A stretch of 64,000 bases of DNA from Acorus gramineus (GCA_030737835.1 CM060854.1:11217272-11281271); one strand, 5' to 3'; positions 12,489 to 25,401 are shown, counted from the stretch's first letter. Translations and numbers: made by a program. The notes: generated from the sequence alone by a model not told the origin.

Positions 12489-15369
12489 TAGGGCTACAAC
12501 TCGGGTGGGTTAAGTTCGGGTTGACCCCAACCCGAATTCTAAATTACTCAACCCTAACTTGACCCAATCCGATTTTCAACCCGAATTGGATCAACCTGAA
12601 CCCAACCTGTAATTAAATAAACCAACCCGACCCAACCCGAGTTTCTAGCATGATGTGCGAATTAAATAAATCAACCCAACCCAACTCGTAAGATTAGCGA
12701 GGTTTGCTTAAAATTTGGACTACCTAGATTGAAAGCTACATAATGAACGGCCATGATTTTTTTTTTAACTATTAGTTTACGGGTTCGGGTTGGGTCGGGT
12801 TGTGAGTGAAGCTAACCTGAACCCAACCCGATTTGTGAGTCAACTTGAATTGGCCAACTCGAACCCAAACCCGAACTCGATTTGATCAACCCTGTTACAC
12901 CCCGGAGCGGCCGTCCCCAGTTTGTAACAATAATAGTCATATCAGAATATCATACAGGAGGCTAACAAGATAACCACATATAAGGACTAGTAGAGCAAGA
13001 CTAGACTGGGAAGCAGAAGCATAATATAAACAAGTCTGTAACCAAAAATATCATTACAGACAGAGGGTATACAATCACTGTCCTGTGTGAGCCAAGTCTG
13101 ATCAACAAAGAGAATACATACATCATGTGCCCATGCACCAAAAAGAAATACATACAAAAACAACAAGACTGCTGACGACCTCGCTCGCTAATCTCAAAAG
13201 ACGGACGTAACACAGGCAGCCAAGAAACACCTCATGGGAGCTCCGCCTTCGTGACCTGTTCTGCCTCCACTGGAGAGAAACAAAAAAAACGAGGGATGAG
13301 CTAAAAGCTCAGTGAATAGTCAACCACCACACAATGAAGATAATACATAGTCAACACTTAAACGAATACACAACAAGTTGTCAACAAATACTCCACAATC
13401 ACTCCACGTCATCCGGTAGCCCTCTCCCTGGCAGCCTGCCCACGACGGTACCAGTCACGGGGAGGAACCTCACAGGGTAGCTCCGACGCTGGGTAGCTTC
13501 AACGCACGATGACGTCGGGGTGATACACTCCACACTCGCGGGGATCACATAAATCAACGTATACCATACTCGATAACTAGCTAGTTGAAATCCATAAAAT
13601 CCCAACAGGTGCATCACGAGGACGCGGGGGAAAGCTATTTCTTATCCACACTTACTAATGTTAATTATGACCTTATAAACTAGTCATACACCCATCTATC
13701 TTAAAAAAAACAGGGTATAAAGTTATTACTATGAGCATGAGGTAATTAAGCACCCACCAAACGTGCAAACAGGGTGTAAGGACAAGTAGAGGCAAGAATT
13801 ATAGCTAACTCGAAGGAGCATATCAATAAGTATGTACAAATGATCCTAGAACATGGTATTTAATCCTACATAGCACATCCATCATCATATACAAGCAATA
13901 CAACCCAAAAGTTCTCTATAATATCATCCCATTGCATAAAATACACTATAGTGCCTAACAAGCATGCTATTATTACTTCTATTGCATGGGTCGGACCACT
14001 CACCAATACCAAATCGTCACTCGCTCAATCCACGAGGAGTTGATGTGGGATAGCGAGCAGGGCGGGAGTGGGAAGAGCACGACGCACTCCCACCACAGCA
14101 CAAACTTGCAAGAAAATCGATAACTTCTAGATCCTACAACCAATGGTGCTAAAATTGAATATGATAACTCCTGACACATAAACAAGCATATATCATCAAG
14201 GCACCAACTCCAGATATAGATCACAGCATGCATAATAGCATAAAAACTCACACATGCCAGAACTGGCTCGTCTACCCCCAAACATCCATGAACTTTCTTC
14301 ACTCCAGCACCAAGTACACGTCCAAAAATTCTGAAATAATTTACACACATTCATTCACATGTGAGGATCATAATCCATGAAGACATCGGAGTCTAATTAA
14401 GCTTCTAACTGCTAGAAATAAATTAGTTTCAGAAGCTGGTCATTTCACACGCGAATCTGGACAGTCCTTAGAGATTGACTCATAACTTCCAACACAGATA
14501 ACATTTTAACCCCAAATTTCATGCATAGAATCTAGACATCAGCATGATCATGGAACATGAAGACCTGAACCTCAGAATATGACTCTAGGTACTAGTATTA
14601 CAAGGATTTCAAGAAGACAGAGATCTGCCTTACCTCTCTAAGCAATATCCAAGACTCCCATCACCATAATCAATTTCTCCTCAACTTAACCACTGCTGGT
14701 CCACACAAAACAGAGCAAAAAGAGAGGGGAAAAGGGTTAGGGAGGGTGAATAACATAATACAAGCATATACAAGCCACTCTACATACCTTAACACTCTCA
14801 CAATTTCTCCAACAAAGATCCACCAAAAATTTCCCAAACACACTCCCCAAACCCTCTCATCAACTCAGCTGGGACAGCAACAAAAGAGAGAGAAAAAGTG
14901 GTAGAAAATGAGACTTAGATGACATAAAGTCCTATAGAAGGGTTTATATAGTGGTTAAGGTAATAAGGGGGTGAACTTAAGCTAATCCTACCCAACCAAT
15001 TACCAAAAAAAAAAGAAAACCAACCAATGGGAGGTGAGACTTCTTAAGCTCACCCAAGGTGTCCCTATCACACCAAAAGGTTATAATTATCCATAGCTAA
15101 TCCACCACCAACCAGTAACAAATGAAAATCCGGATACCAATCAGAACTGAAAACCCAAAAAAAAAAAAAATAAACATTTCCAATTACGTCGAGGCAGTTA
15201 TCAAACCAAAGAAAACATTGATAAATCATTTAACTAGGGGGAACAATCACCAAAATAATAATAATAATAATAATAATAACACCCATATTATAAATTTCAA
15301 AATAACACAAACTTAACAAACCCAGCCCATGTAAAAATCAGGTTCAACCAGACCCAAGTTGCAGCCCTA
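12489..15369. mobile_element. hAT-type MITE carrying a nested LTR
   Basis: The ends are inverted copies: TAGGGCTACAACTCGGG on the left and, read inversely, TAGGGCTGCAACTTGGG on the right. The element is flanked by the perfect 8-bp direct repeat GATGATTG (12,481-12,488 and 15,370-15,377), the TSD length of hAT transposons. The interior carries the ACCCGACCCAACCCG-type repeats common in hAT MITEs. Without the LTR at 12,893-15,318 and its 5-bp duplication, the original element would be about 450 bp, non-coding and non-autonomous. It interrupts the copia gag relic. Confidence 0.88.
12893..15318 (-). mobile_element. Solo-type gypsy LTR, 2.4 kb
   Basis: It starts TGTTACACCCCGGAGCGGCCG, ends AACTTAACA, and is bounded by the 5-bp direct repeat AACCC (12,888-12,892 and 15,319-15,323). 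A minus-strand TATA box (CTATATAAAC) lies at 14,942-14,951, about 370 bp from the minus-strand start, followed by a pyrimidine-rich tract; this sets the orientation. No gag or pol frame is present, so I read it as a solo LTR left by LTR-LTR recombination. An (AAT)n microsatellite sits at about 15,257-15,282. Related termini occur at 3,014 and 7,070 and probably at 44.1-45.2 kb. Confidence 0.82.
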
Positions 15370-15599
15370 GATGATTGTGCCCCATATACAGTTTAATGAT
15401 TTCCTTGAAGATGAAAGCCAATGATAATGAGGCTTTCAAAGCCATGATTGACAAACCCTCTCAGATGGTCCTGAAAACCTAAGTTTTATTTATGCCTTCA
15501 CTTAGTTTTGAAACATAAACATTATTATTTAGAATAACAAAATGGACACCAAATTTAAAAGAAATTTGTTTAGTTTTGAAGACATAAGGATGAATGGGT
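15370..15599 (+). pseudogene. Copia gag relic, continuation after hAT insertion
   Basis: The first 8 bp are the hAT target duplication. The downstream sequence (GCCCC..TACAGTTTAATGA..TTCCTTGAAGATGA) continues the relic broken at 12,488. It is matched in inverse orientation at about 15,600-15,900, which shows that 12,488 and 15,370 were once contiguous. Confidence 0.7.
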
Positions 15600-16753
15600 A
15601 TCATATTGTACTATACTCCAGCAATGAAGATGGGTACCACTGCTTAGGTTCTTTCAATAAATAAATAAATAATATCCTGATGCAAAAATATGAAGATAAA
15701 GACATTTCAAATCCAAACAATAATGTTAATGTCTCAAAACTAAGTAAGGCATAAATAAAACTTAAGTCTTCAGGACCATCCCAGGGGTTCTCCAATCATG
15801 ACTTCAAAAGCCTCATTATCAATAGGCTTTCTATCCTCATCTTCAAAGAAGTCATTAAATTGCATGTGAATACAATCATCCATCCAATGGTCTATTGGAC
15901 CTTCCACGATGTTTGTCTCCACTCATTATTTTTAGAGGCCTCATGTTGTTCCACCAATCTCTTGGACGAATGAAAGTCTCTTAACCAATGTCCAATACCC
16001 CACCTCTTCCTCAGTTGCCATGGTGTCTACGCATATTGCCTCGGCCTTTTGCACAGCCCTGAGTGGATGCAACATTCACTTTATGGAGTGCTGCAGATCC
16101 AGTGGGTCTAGAGGTATGATTCTTCATTAGAAGATCATTGTCTTATTTAGCGACTAAGAAACAAGAAATAAATTCATAGTATTTCTTGAACTGAAGCTCA
16201 CGATATTGCTGTTGTAGGAGCAAGTTCGAGGCATGAAAGGTAGAGAAGGTTTTCTCTAGCATATCTGCATCTTCAATATTTTCTCCACATCTTTAGCTTG
16301 GAGGTAATTCTAAAAATGACAGAATTATAAGCTGTTACTATTTTAAAGTCTTGAATCCTTAGATTTAGCCATTCATGGCAAGCAGTTGGAAGTATGATCG
16401 ACTTCTTGTGGTCATAGCGCTCCTTCAGGAGTTCCAAGGTTCAAGGGATCTTTTTCTATGAAGTATTCATTTTTTAGGTCATCATGAATGTGATGCTTCA
16501 AGAATATGAGAGCATTAGCTTTGTCTTACTGTGACATTTTATTGTCAGCTTTAACGGCATCTCCAAAATTAGAACTTCTGATTCTATCATTTATTTCTGA
16601 AAACTTCTAATTCTACACATAAAATCCTTGAACTTTTGATTTGATTTGATTTATAATATTTGAATATTATTATTCAAGGAACTTCAAATGTCAATAATAG
16701 ATAACAAATAAGGATATCAGATAACAAATAACAACTAGGTAACTATTGCATGA
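15600..16753 (-). pseudogene. Inverted second copy of the copia gag relic
   Basis: The reverse complement follows the plus-strand relic block by block. It contains the protease-proximal acidic stretch, knuckle region, GRGR-like region, QQQYRE-like segment, the AMFRITS/LKLCGEN segment, the ALIFLKHH segment and the upstream AT-rich leader. The match ends at TTCATGCAAT (11,451-11,460 against 16,744-16,753). The two copies form an inverted repeat centred near 15,600. Both are broken by stops. Confidence 0.72.
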
Positions 16754-18905
16754 ATATGCAAAAAATTATATTGGTTTTAAATATAATATTTGTATTAAGA
16801 TTGTATTATTATATTAAAATATTTCAAAATTTATTATTAATTCAAAAATATTTAGTGTGAATAAGATTAAAAATATATTATACAATGATAATTGTATTAC
16901 ATTTGCATTAATATTACTGGATTAATATAATCAAATAATATTTTTTGTAATACAACTTATGTTATATTTTGATATTATTAAATGCTACTTAGAGATTTAA
17001 TAAGTTGTATTGCATAATAATAAAAATTATTATATCATATTAATAGCTTTTTTAATTGATATAATACAATGTACAAATTTTATTGTTAAATTTAAATGTA
17101 AAATTTTTATTAAATTAATATGATATAGTGCAATCTATAAATTTGAATACATATAATTGATATTATAATTTCATTCCTTTTAACAATATGATTTTGACAA
17201 TTAATCTAATAAGTTGAGCAAAATGTTCATCTAAAAAAATGTCTAAAACAATTCACATGCGATGCACGGGTGCATTACTTGTTTCTTTTAAAATCAATTA
17301 CTTTAATAATCATGATCAAATACTACTTTTGAAAATCACACATAAAAAATTTGAGCCTTATTAATAAGTGATAGGGATTCACATGAATCCAGAAATACTC
17401 AAAACTAGATTAATTTATCATGTTTGTGATTCTTATTATTAGGCTGGCAATGACAACCCAAGACGACACTCGGGACCCATTGTGTCTTATATAGAATCTA
17501 CCTAAACTCATATCTTATTATTAGATATGAGTTTAGGTAGATTCTGTCTTTAAAAAGTTAAAAATTTTCAAACTTAGATCTAAATACATTTTCAGCGTTT
17601 AACTTTTCAAACCACCTGCTTCCCTTTTTAGGTAAAAAAAAATCTTACAGTTAAAAATCTAATAAAACATTCAAAAGCTGAGTTTGAAACACAAGATTTT
17701 AAGAATTTTAGTGTTTTAACCTCACATCTAAATGCAGCATTAGTCAAAACTTTAGTTGACTTGAAAATACACAATTTAAACATCGCCTTATCATACATAT
17801 GACATATTCTAAATCTCTCTTTAAAAAAGTTGGGTGGGATAAGAATCTCAACGCTAACTATTTGATTGATCAGCTCAGAGAGCCATTAATTAATCTCCAG
17901 ATCATATATGATCTTCTAAATATATCCTAAAAAACTGGTGTGATAATATCTATACAATATCAAACAATAACTAACTTCTTGATCAATCATCAACTTTGAT
18001 ATATTATCTTAACTACGTAAATAAATTTACTTCATGATCGGTGGTGGTGGAAGCAAGTGCAAGGAAACTGTATCTACTTCACTGATGACAGTATAGTCCG
18101 GTCATAGTAATCTCAATAATTTGGATCGACATAAAATGAAAAAAAGTGAGGGAATTTAGATCAAAAGAAGAATGGTGAAAATTAAAAAAAATTTCTTGGG
18201 ATCAACTTTTATGGTTTTGGTACATGGGGTGGAAAAATTTTCAGTCGCTTTCTCTCAGTGGGAAAGGAAAATTTTTTTTCTCACTTTTCATAATAAGAAA
18301 AAATAGAGGAGAGAAATTGATGAAATTTTTTTTCTTTTCTTGTTTGAGACAAATGATGGAGTTTTTAGTGGTCAAATAGAAACTTTTCACTTTTCATTAT
18401 TTTCTCTCACTTTTTCTTTTGATACAAACATAGCCTTCGTTTAGTTGGATTGGTTTGGACTCAGGAAGTGCACCATCTTTTATATAGCAACGGAGAAACA
18501 AATGACATTAAATTTATTCTTCTGTTGTTCCTCCTTCCCATCCGCCTACTACAACTCATATTTTTGAAAACTTAGGTAGTCCTGTGACTTTTTTTCTGTA
18601 TTCAGTAAAGTTTAATGGATCCGAATTTCACATAGGCATTTTTTTTTTATGCTAGTTGTGATTCTTGTTTGATATGTGAAACATGGAGCAATCATTAATG
18701 TGAGTCATTGATGTGGGCATCATAGACTAGCAAATGAAATATGTGATTGTTACAATATTTTTACAATAGTTGATAACGTGGGAATATGAGGGTCATAAAT
18801 GTTATTGGTTGCCTTACATGTTGAATTTAGGGGATTAAATTCCTTTATGTAATATTTTTCCATCAGCGATAAGTTCAATTTAGTATTATACACACACATA
18901 TATAA
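16754..18905. other. AT-rich spacer
   Basis: No gene seen. It contains the perfect hairpin at 17,493-17,545. At 18,120-18,440 a stretch resembles the MITE in FEY intron 1 (TTTTC.CTTTTCA..TTCTCTCACTTT words) but lacks clear termini. Confidence 0.5.
17493..17545. repeat. Perfect 23-bp hairpin
   Basis: The left arm 17,493-17,515 and right arm 17,523-17,545 are exact inverted complements (AGAATCTACC... / ...GGTAGATTCT) with a 7-nt loop, TATTATT. Confidence 0.9.
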
Positions 18906-18910
18906 ACTTA

Positions 18911-19920
18911 TGTTTAAGTTTTATCAAAATTAGGGTAATGCAAAGAGCATAGTAAAGCCACAGATTCAAATCAATATGAAAACATAGCAAAATATTATGC
19001 AAATAAAGAATAGAGGATTAGAAAAACATATCAGTTTTAATGGAAGCGAGCAGAGACGCTCTGTCCTCGATGAATAAGGCCCCTTTACGCACAGGGATGA
19101 ACAGCTTCTACCACTGAAAGATACGACCACTAGGGTTTTGCCTCCTCGGGGTGCGAGCTGCGAGGAGACCACATTGAACAGCCGCGATCCTTTCAGACGC
19201 TCAGATCAGAGAATGAAGAAAGTGGAAAGAACAGACTCCTCTATAAAGGAAAAAACTAAAATAGAAAAATAGTGGTTGTAGGTGGGCTCTGGACTTGTGA
19301 TTTCGTTGATGGATGAGAGAGACCAATTTGACTCCTTTATATAGGCAGTCCAACAACGTTCACAAACGTTTAAAAGGAAAACCGACAAAATAAATGCGCG
19401 CATTAAAATTGTAACCTGACCACTTAATTGCGCACATTAAAATTGTAACGGACAAATTAATTATACGCATCCGTTGAGAGATCTATGTGCGGACGGTTTG
19501 GAAACAATTATGTGAAACCCATGCGCATACGGGCCAAGCCCGAGCCCGCGGAAAGGGCCCAGAGTGCCCCGAGGAGAGGGATTTGCACCCCCCTTGAACG
19601 CGCATGCGGGCGCGCCCAAGTGTGGCCTGTAGCCTAACCCGCCTTGTGTGCAGGCGCAACGTGCGAGGGCGCACGCCCGATTAACTAGTTTTTCCACCAG
19701 AAATCCAAGCCCACGGGTTGATGGGCTGGGCCTCGTGTACACGCGAGTAGGGGTTTGGTCCAACAAGTCTCAACAATGGAACGGTTTGACTCTATGTATA
19801 AGGTGAAACAATCAAGTGGTTTTAATCGATGTGGGACTAAAGTGTTGAGAAGGGAAAATGAAATACTCAATTTTTGGTCAACCAAAGAATGGGCCATTCA
19901 AAATGAGCCCAACACTAACA
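18911..19920 (-). repeat. 3' LTR of copia 1
   Basis: It is a 1,010-bp direct repeat of 24,491-25,396. A minus-strand TATA box (CTATATAAAG) is present at 19,335-19,344; this stretch is missing from the other LTR. The GC-rich R/U5 part (19,520-19,680) yields spurious open frames on both strands. Confidence 0.92.
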
Positions 19921-19930
19921 ATCCTCCCTT
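19921..19930 (-). promoter_or_regulatory. Polypurine tract of copia 1
   Basis: On the minus strand AAGGGAGGAT immediately precedes the 3' LTR, the usual plus-strand DNA priming site. Confidence 0.7.
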
Positions 19931-20048
19931 GACCTAAAATTGTAGAAGAAAGAAATATGATCTGAACATCTTATACCATGTAATAGATGAAGATACCTTA
20001 TGGGTTTGAACCTTCACTTAGTGTAAACTAGATCCAGCTGAGAAGTCT

Positions 20049-20164
20049 GAATAGACCATGTCCTTGAATTCGACCCCTTAAGCCAGAATTCACTAGTCAC
20101 ACACATGAATAGACCATGTCCTTGAATTCGACCCCTTAAGCCAGAATTCACTAGTCACACACAC
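20049..20164. repeat. 58-bp tandem duplication
   Basis: The unit starting GAATAGACCATGTCCTTGAA is present twice in a row (20,049 and 20,107) in the 3' untranslated part of copia 1. The copies are essentially identical, so the duplication is recent relative to the element's other damage. Confidence 0.9.
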
Positions 20165-20436
20165 GGTACAGGATATGGGTCCTATTCTGTGGGATAGCAC
20201 GTTACGGCCATGTGCTCGTATCCTTTCTTGAGTGCTTTAGAGACTTAGCCCAAATCTCAAAGAACGCGGCCTCACGTCCGTGCACTCATATAGGTGAGTT
20301 CTTTAGGGTGCTTGCGTGGGTCACACCCTGTCCAAAAAGGACTTGAACCCATTAAGAGCGTAAGCTCAACCTTCTTCCGCAACAGTATAATACGGATATA
20401 ATAGGGATGAGTTAGAGGAGTTTTCCTCTACAGTAC

Positions 20437-23400
20437 TCACAAATTTACCAACACAACTTTGTTAACTCCTTGAAAACCATTTTCATGGGATCTCCAATCA
20501 CAATGGTAGGGAGCCCGCTGTAGGTAATTATATAAATGATCTGCGAGATTTCTCTCGGATCTCACAAACTCTAGAGTAATTATCCCCAGAGAAATCAGGT
20601 GTCGAATTGATTTATAGCGCAAGCGCAAGTGTCTAGACATTTTCTCATTATCATTATTTTTTAATGATTTTGTAATTACAACTTTGTTGTTATATCTTAT
20701 GGAAATTGCTGGAATAGGCTTTCCCATCAATATAATCTCACTCAACAGATTCCTAAGCCATTCTGCCTCTGAAGCTGCAATATCCAACGCAATAAGCTCT
20801 AATTCCATTGTGGAACGAGCAATCACCGTCTGTTTAACAGACCTCCATGCTATTGCTGCACCACCTATCAAAAACACAAAGCCACTGGTTGATTTAATAT
20901 CAGAGATCCAGTTGGCGTCAGAATATCCCTCAAGTACAGGAGGAAGACCAGCATAATGTAATGAAAGTGAAATAGATCCTCGCATGTATCTAAATACACG
21001 TGTGAGTGCAGTCCCATGCTCTTTATTAGGATTGCTTGTGTATCTACTTAGCCTACAAACAGCATATGCAATATCATGACGGGTGCAATTCATAAAATAC
21101 ATTAAACTTTCAATCATTTGTGCATATAATTCCTATCCAACAGGTTCTCTCAAATTCTTTTTCAACTTAATTGATGAATCATATGGTGTATATGCACAGG
21201 TGAAAAATCATACATATCAAATTTCTTGAGTATCTTCTTAGTGTAATGAGATTGTGAAAGTGTAATATCAGATGAAATCTTGACTAATTTTATTCCCAAA
21301 ATTACTCTTGCATGACCAAGATCTTTCATATCAAAGTTTTTAGAAAGAAAAATTTTGATTTCTTCAATAATGTCATGATTAGACCCAAAAATTAAAATAT
21401 CATCAACATATAGGCAAAGGATAACACAAGCATCAAATTTCACTTTCATATAAAGACATCTATCATACTCATTATTTTTAAAACCAAAAGAAGCGATGAT
21501 CCTATCAAATTTTTCATACCATTGTTTAGGAGCTTGTTTGAGCCCGTACAGTGATTTCACGAGTTTACACACTTTCTGTTCTTGTCCAGGAACCACAAAT
21601 CCTTCAGGCTGGTCCATATAGATCTCCTCATCGAGATCTCCATGTAAAAATGCAGTTTTGACATCCATCTGATGGATTTCTAGTGACAGGGGAGTATGTA
21701 TCAAAATAATCCACACCATGTTTTTGTTTAAAACCCTTTGCTACTAGCTTAGCCTTGTATTTTTCTATAGAGCCATCTGGACGAAATTTCTTTTTGAAGA
21801 TCCATTTACACCCAATTGTTCTACTACCTGGAGGGAGAGAAGTAAGAACCCAAGTATTATTATGAAGAATGGAATCAAATTCACTATTAATTGCTTCTCT
21901 CCAAAAAGGTGCATCTGGAGATGACATAGCTTCATCGAAGGTTAAGGGATCATTTTCAATAAGAAATGTGAGGAAGTCATCTCCAAATGTTTTTTCTACT
22001 CTAGGTCTCTTACTTCTTCTTAATTCAGGTTCATTCTCAAGAGATGGAACAAAGGAAGAAGAAGAAGCCCCTAGATCAGCAATTGATTTATCTCCAACAG
22101 CTTTAGAATTTGTGGTTTTCATGGGAAAAGTATCTTAAAAAAAGACAACATCTCTAGACTCAATAATTGAGTTGGGACTGATCTCAAGAATTCCAGATTG
22201 TAGGACTAAAAACCTATATGCAGCACTATGATATGCATAGCCCACAAATGCACAATCAATTGTTTTTTGTCCTAACTTCTTCTTTTTGGGAGGAGGAATA
22301 TTCACTTTTGCCAAACATCCCCAAACTTTGATGCTACTAAGGTTGGGTTTCCTACCTTTCCACAATTCATAAGGAGTTTTATCACAATCTCTAAGGGGAA
22401 CCCTATTTAGAATATGACAAGCAGAGTATATGGCCTCTCCCCAAAGATTTTCAGATAAACCAGAATTTGATAACATGGAATTAACCATGTCACACAGGGT
22501 CCGATTTTTCCTTTTTGCCACACCACTGGATTGGGGTGAATAGGGAGCGGTGGTCTGATGAATGATGCCATTATCTTCACACAATTTAGAAAATTCATTC
22601 GATGTATATTCACCTCCTCGATCAGACCTAATCACTTTGATTTTTCTATCTAATTGATTTTCTACTTCTGCCTTATAAATTTTGAAATATTCTAGAGCCT
22701 CATCTTTTGAACGCAACAGATACACATAACAAAATTTTGAAAAATCATCAATAAAGGTTATGAAGTATCTTTTTCCTCCTCGAGTAAGCATACTATTCAT
22801 TACACATATGTCATTATGTACTAAGCCTAACGGTTCAGAAATTCTATCAACAGATTTAAAAAGTTTTCTAGGCTGTTTTGCTTGCACACAGATATGACAT
22901 TTAGAAGTTTCATTAAGATGAGATTTGGGAATCAAATAAATAAATATCATTCTTTTTATGGTACTTGAGTTTATATGTCCTAAACGATCATGCCACATAT
23001 TATGAGATTCAACATTCAAAGCAGTAGTAAATAAGGAGGAAGTACATTCAAACATAATATTCAACTTAAACAAACCATCACACACATAGCCTTTCCCAAC
23101 AAAGGTTTCAAACCTAGTTATTACAACCTTATTTGCTTCAAAAACTAGTTTATAACCTTGCTATATCAACAGCGACCCACTAACTAAGTTTTTCCTCAAA
23201 TCAGGAACGTGTTGCACGTTTTGAAGTGATAGGACATTCTCGGACGTGAAGAGTAGATCAACATGTCCTTCTCCAATGATACGTGCAGCAGAGTTGTTGC
23301 CCATTCTCACATATCCATCAATGGCTTGATAGGAAGTAAATAAGGATCTATAAGAACAAAGGTGTATGTTTGCTCCTGTGTCTATCCACCAATCAGTAGA

Positions 23401-24427
23401 TTGACAAGCTAAGTTTAACTCAGGATGGACAGTGACAAACCTAATTTGGGAGGAAGAGGGTGTAGGGTCATGAATCACCACATTCGCTTGTACCTTATTC
23501 TCTGAGTCCTTCTGGGTAGGATGGTTGCTTTTATAATTCAGATTTTGAGGAAGGGTCTTTCGTTTGTAGCAACTTCTTGCAATATGCCCTTTCTTCCCAC
23601 ACACGTAGCAACCAGCTTCATCATTGTTTTTTTTTTTAAACTGTGGCTTTACATGACTCTTAGCAGCCCCATTCTTTTTAAAAGGTTTGGACTTGGGTTT
23701 AAAACCTTCAGCTATGTGGGCTTTGGCAGAAAACTCTTTAGGAAGTTTAGAGACCTTATCTTGAAGCCTATGCTCATCTTCTATTCTAATAGTGGTCAAA
23801 ATATCATTCAAGACAGGTATACCTCTATGATGTTAAGTTTGATAGCAAAATTAGACCAGGAGGGAGGCAATTTTTCAATAATGGAGTATGCAAAAAAGTG
23901 TCATCAAGAATCATCCCATATTTCATAATCTCATGAATAATAGTTTTCAGGTCTACGATTTGTTTCATGATAGACAGATTATCAACCATGTTGAATTTTA
24001 AAATTTTTCCGATGACATATTATTCTAACCCAACATCTTCAAGACTATATTTTTTTTCGAGTTCTGTCCACAGTTTAAAAATGCCTTTTGTAGTACAAAA
24101 AATATCATACAGCTCAGGGGTTAAGGCACTCAAGATTCGACCATGGCACAAGAAATCTTTCTCTTCCTAGGCACAGTCTAATTCAACAGTTTTTCCTTTC
24201 GGATCTGCTGCTTTATCAGGATCGGCATCCTTGGGAACGGTAGTCTTGGTAAGGTCAATGGAAGTGGACTCTTTATCAGAAAGGGACTTGGATTCACCTA
24301 AGCCAGTTCTTAAAACAAAAATTAATCCTGGGGTAGTGAGCCAATACCTACATTGCTGCTGCCATCTTTTAAAATTGGTACCATCAAACAAAGCCGGTTT
24401 AGCAGATAAATCTTCTACAAGACCCAT
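20437..24427 (-). pseudogene. Copia 1 gag-pol polyprotein, disrupted
   Basis: Gag starts at 24,427 (MGLVEDLSAKPALFDGTNF) and meets a stop after 86 codons. Zinc knuckle CYVCGKKGHIARSC and protease motif WWIDTGANIHLC lie in 23,161-23,811. The integrase (22,135-23,085) has HNMWHDRLGH and CHIC of the HHCC domain and RSDRGGEY. Its third catalytic residue is lost: GVAKRKNR replaces the family GVAERKNR. RT is split: SPVT at about 21,660 is followed by a frameshift and loss of about 20 codons before MDVKTAFLHGDLDEE, then LYVDDILIFG. RNase H (20,437-21,117) retains YSDANW, but the DNK motif reads NNK. The order and motifs define Ty1/copia. Confidence 0.93.
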
Positions 24428-24490
24428 TTTGAAAACAACAGAAGGAAGTTTGAAAATGGTCTAGGTAAAATGCAACTTATTCACAGAGAT

Positions 24491-25396
24491 TGTTTAAATT
24501 TTATCAAAATTAGGGTAATGCAAAGAACCTAGTAAAACCACATATTCAAACCAATATGAAAACACAGCAAAATATTCTGCAAATAAAGAATAGAGGATTA
24601 GAAAAACATATCAGTTTTGGTGGAAGCGAGCAGAGACGCTCTATCCTGGGTGAATAAGCCCCCCTCACGCACAGGGATGAACGACTCCTACCACTAAGAG
24701 ATACGACCACCAGGGTTTTTCCTCCTCGGGGTGCGAGCTACGAGGAGACCACAGTGAACAGCCGTGATCCTTTCAGACGCTCAGATCAGAGAATGAAGAA
24801 AGTGGAAAGAACAGACTCCTCTGTAAAGGAAAAAACCAAAACAGAAGAATAGTGGTTGTAGGTGGGCTCTGGACTTGTGATTTCGTTGATGGATGAGAGA
24901 GATCAAATAAACGTGCGCATTAAAATTGTAACCCGACCACTTAATTATACGCATCCATTGAGAGATCTCTGTGCGGACGGTTTTGGAAACAATTATGCGA
25001 AACCCACGCGCATACGGGCCAAGCCCGAGCCCGCAGAAAGGGCCCAGAGTGGCCCGAGGAGAGGGATTTGCACCCCCCCTGCGCATGCGGGCGCGCCCAA
25101 GTGTGGCCCGCAGCCTAGCCCGCCTCGTGTGTAGGCGCGACGTGCGAGCGCGCACGCCCGGTTAACTAGTTTTTCCCCAGAAATCGAAGCCCACGGGTTG
25201 ATGGGCTCGGCCTCGTGTGCGCGCGCGTAGGGTTTGGTCCAACAAGTCTCAACAATGGAACAATTTAACTTATGTATAAGGTGAAACAATCAAGTGGTTT
25301 TAACCGATGTGGGACTAAAGTGTTGGAAAGGGAAAAATGAATATTCAATTTTTGGTCAACCAAAGAATAGGCCATTCAAAATGGGCAACACTAACA
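24491..25396 (-). repeat. 5' LTR of copia 1, TATA region deleted
   Basis: It is a 906-bp copy of 18,911-19,920. Alignment shows about 60-70 bp missing after GATGAGAGAGA (near 24,902), exactly the stretch that carries the minus-strand TATA box in the 3' LTR, plus a second short deletion nearby. As the promoter-bearing LTR for this orientation it is probably silent. Confidence 0.9.
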
Positions 25397-25401
25397 ACTT
25401 A

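Larger units (their letters stand above)
18911..25396 (-). mobile_element. Copia LTR retrotransposon 1, complete but degenerate
   Basis: Two direct LTRs (18,911-19,920 and 24,491-25,396) begin TGTTTAA and end ACTAACA. The element is flanked by the 5-bp repeat ACTTA (18,906-18,910 and 25,397-25,401). The coding order on the minus strand is gag, protease, integrase, RT, RNase H, which defines Ty1/copia. A purine tract (AAGGGAGGAT on the minus strand) abuts the 3' LTR. I could not recognise a standard initiator-Met primer site next to the 5' LTR. The coding region is broken in several places and the 5' LTR has lost its TATA box, so it cannot be autonomous. Confidence 0.95.

Noticed and set aside
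15257..15282. Asparagine repeat protein
   Set aside because: It is an (AAT)n microsatellite inside a non-coding LTR.
19461..19766. Cys/Arg/Gly-rich frames in the copia 1 LTRs
   Set aside because: They recur in the other LTR at 24.8-25.3 kb and are LTR sequence, not genes.
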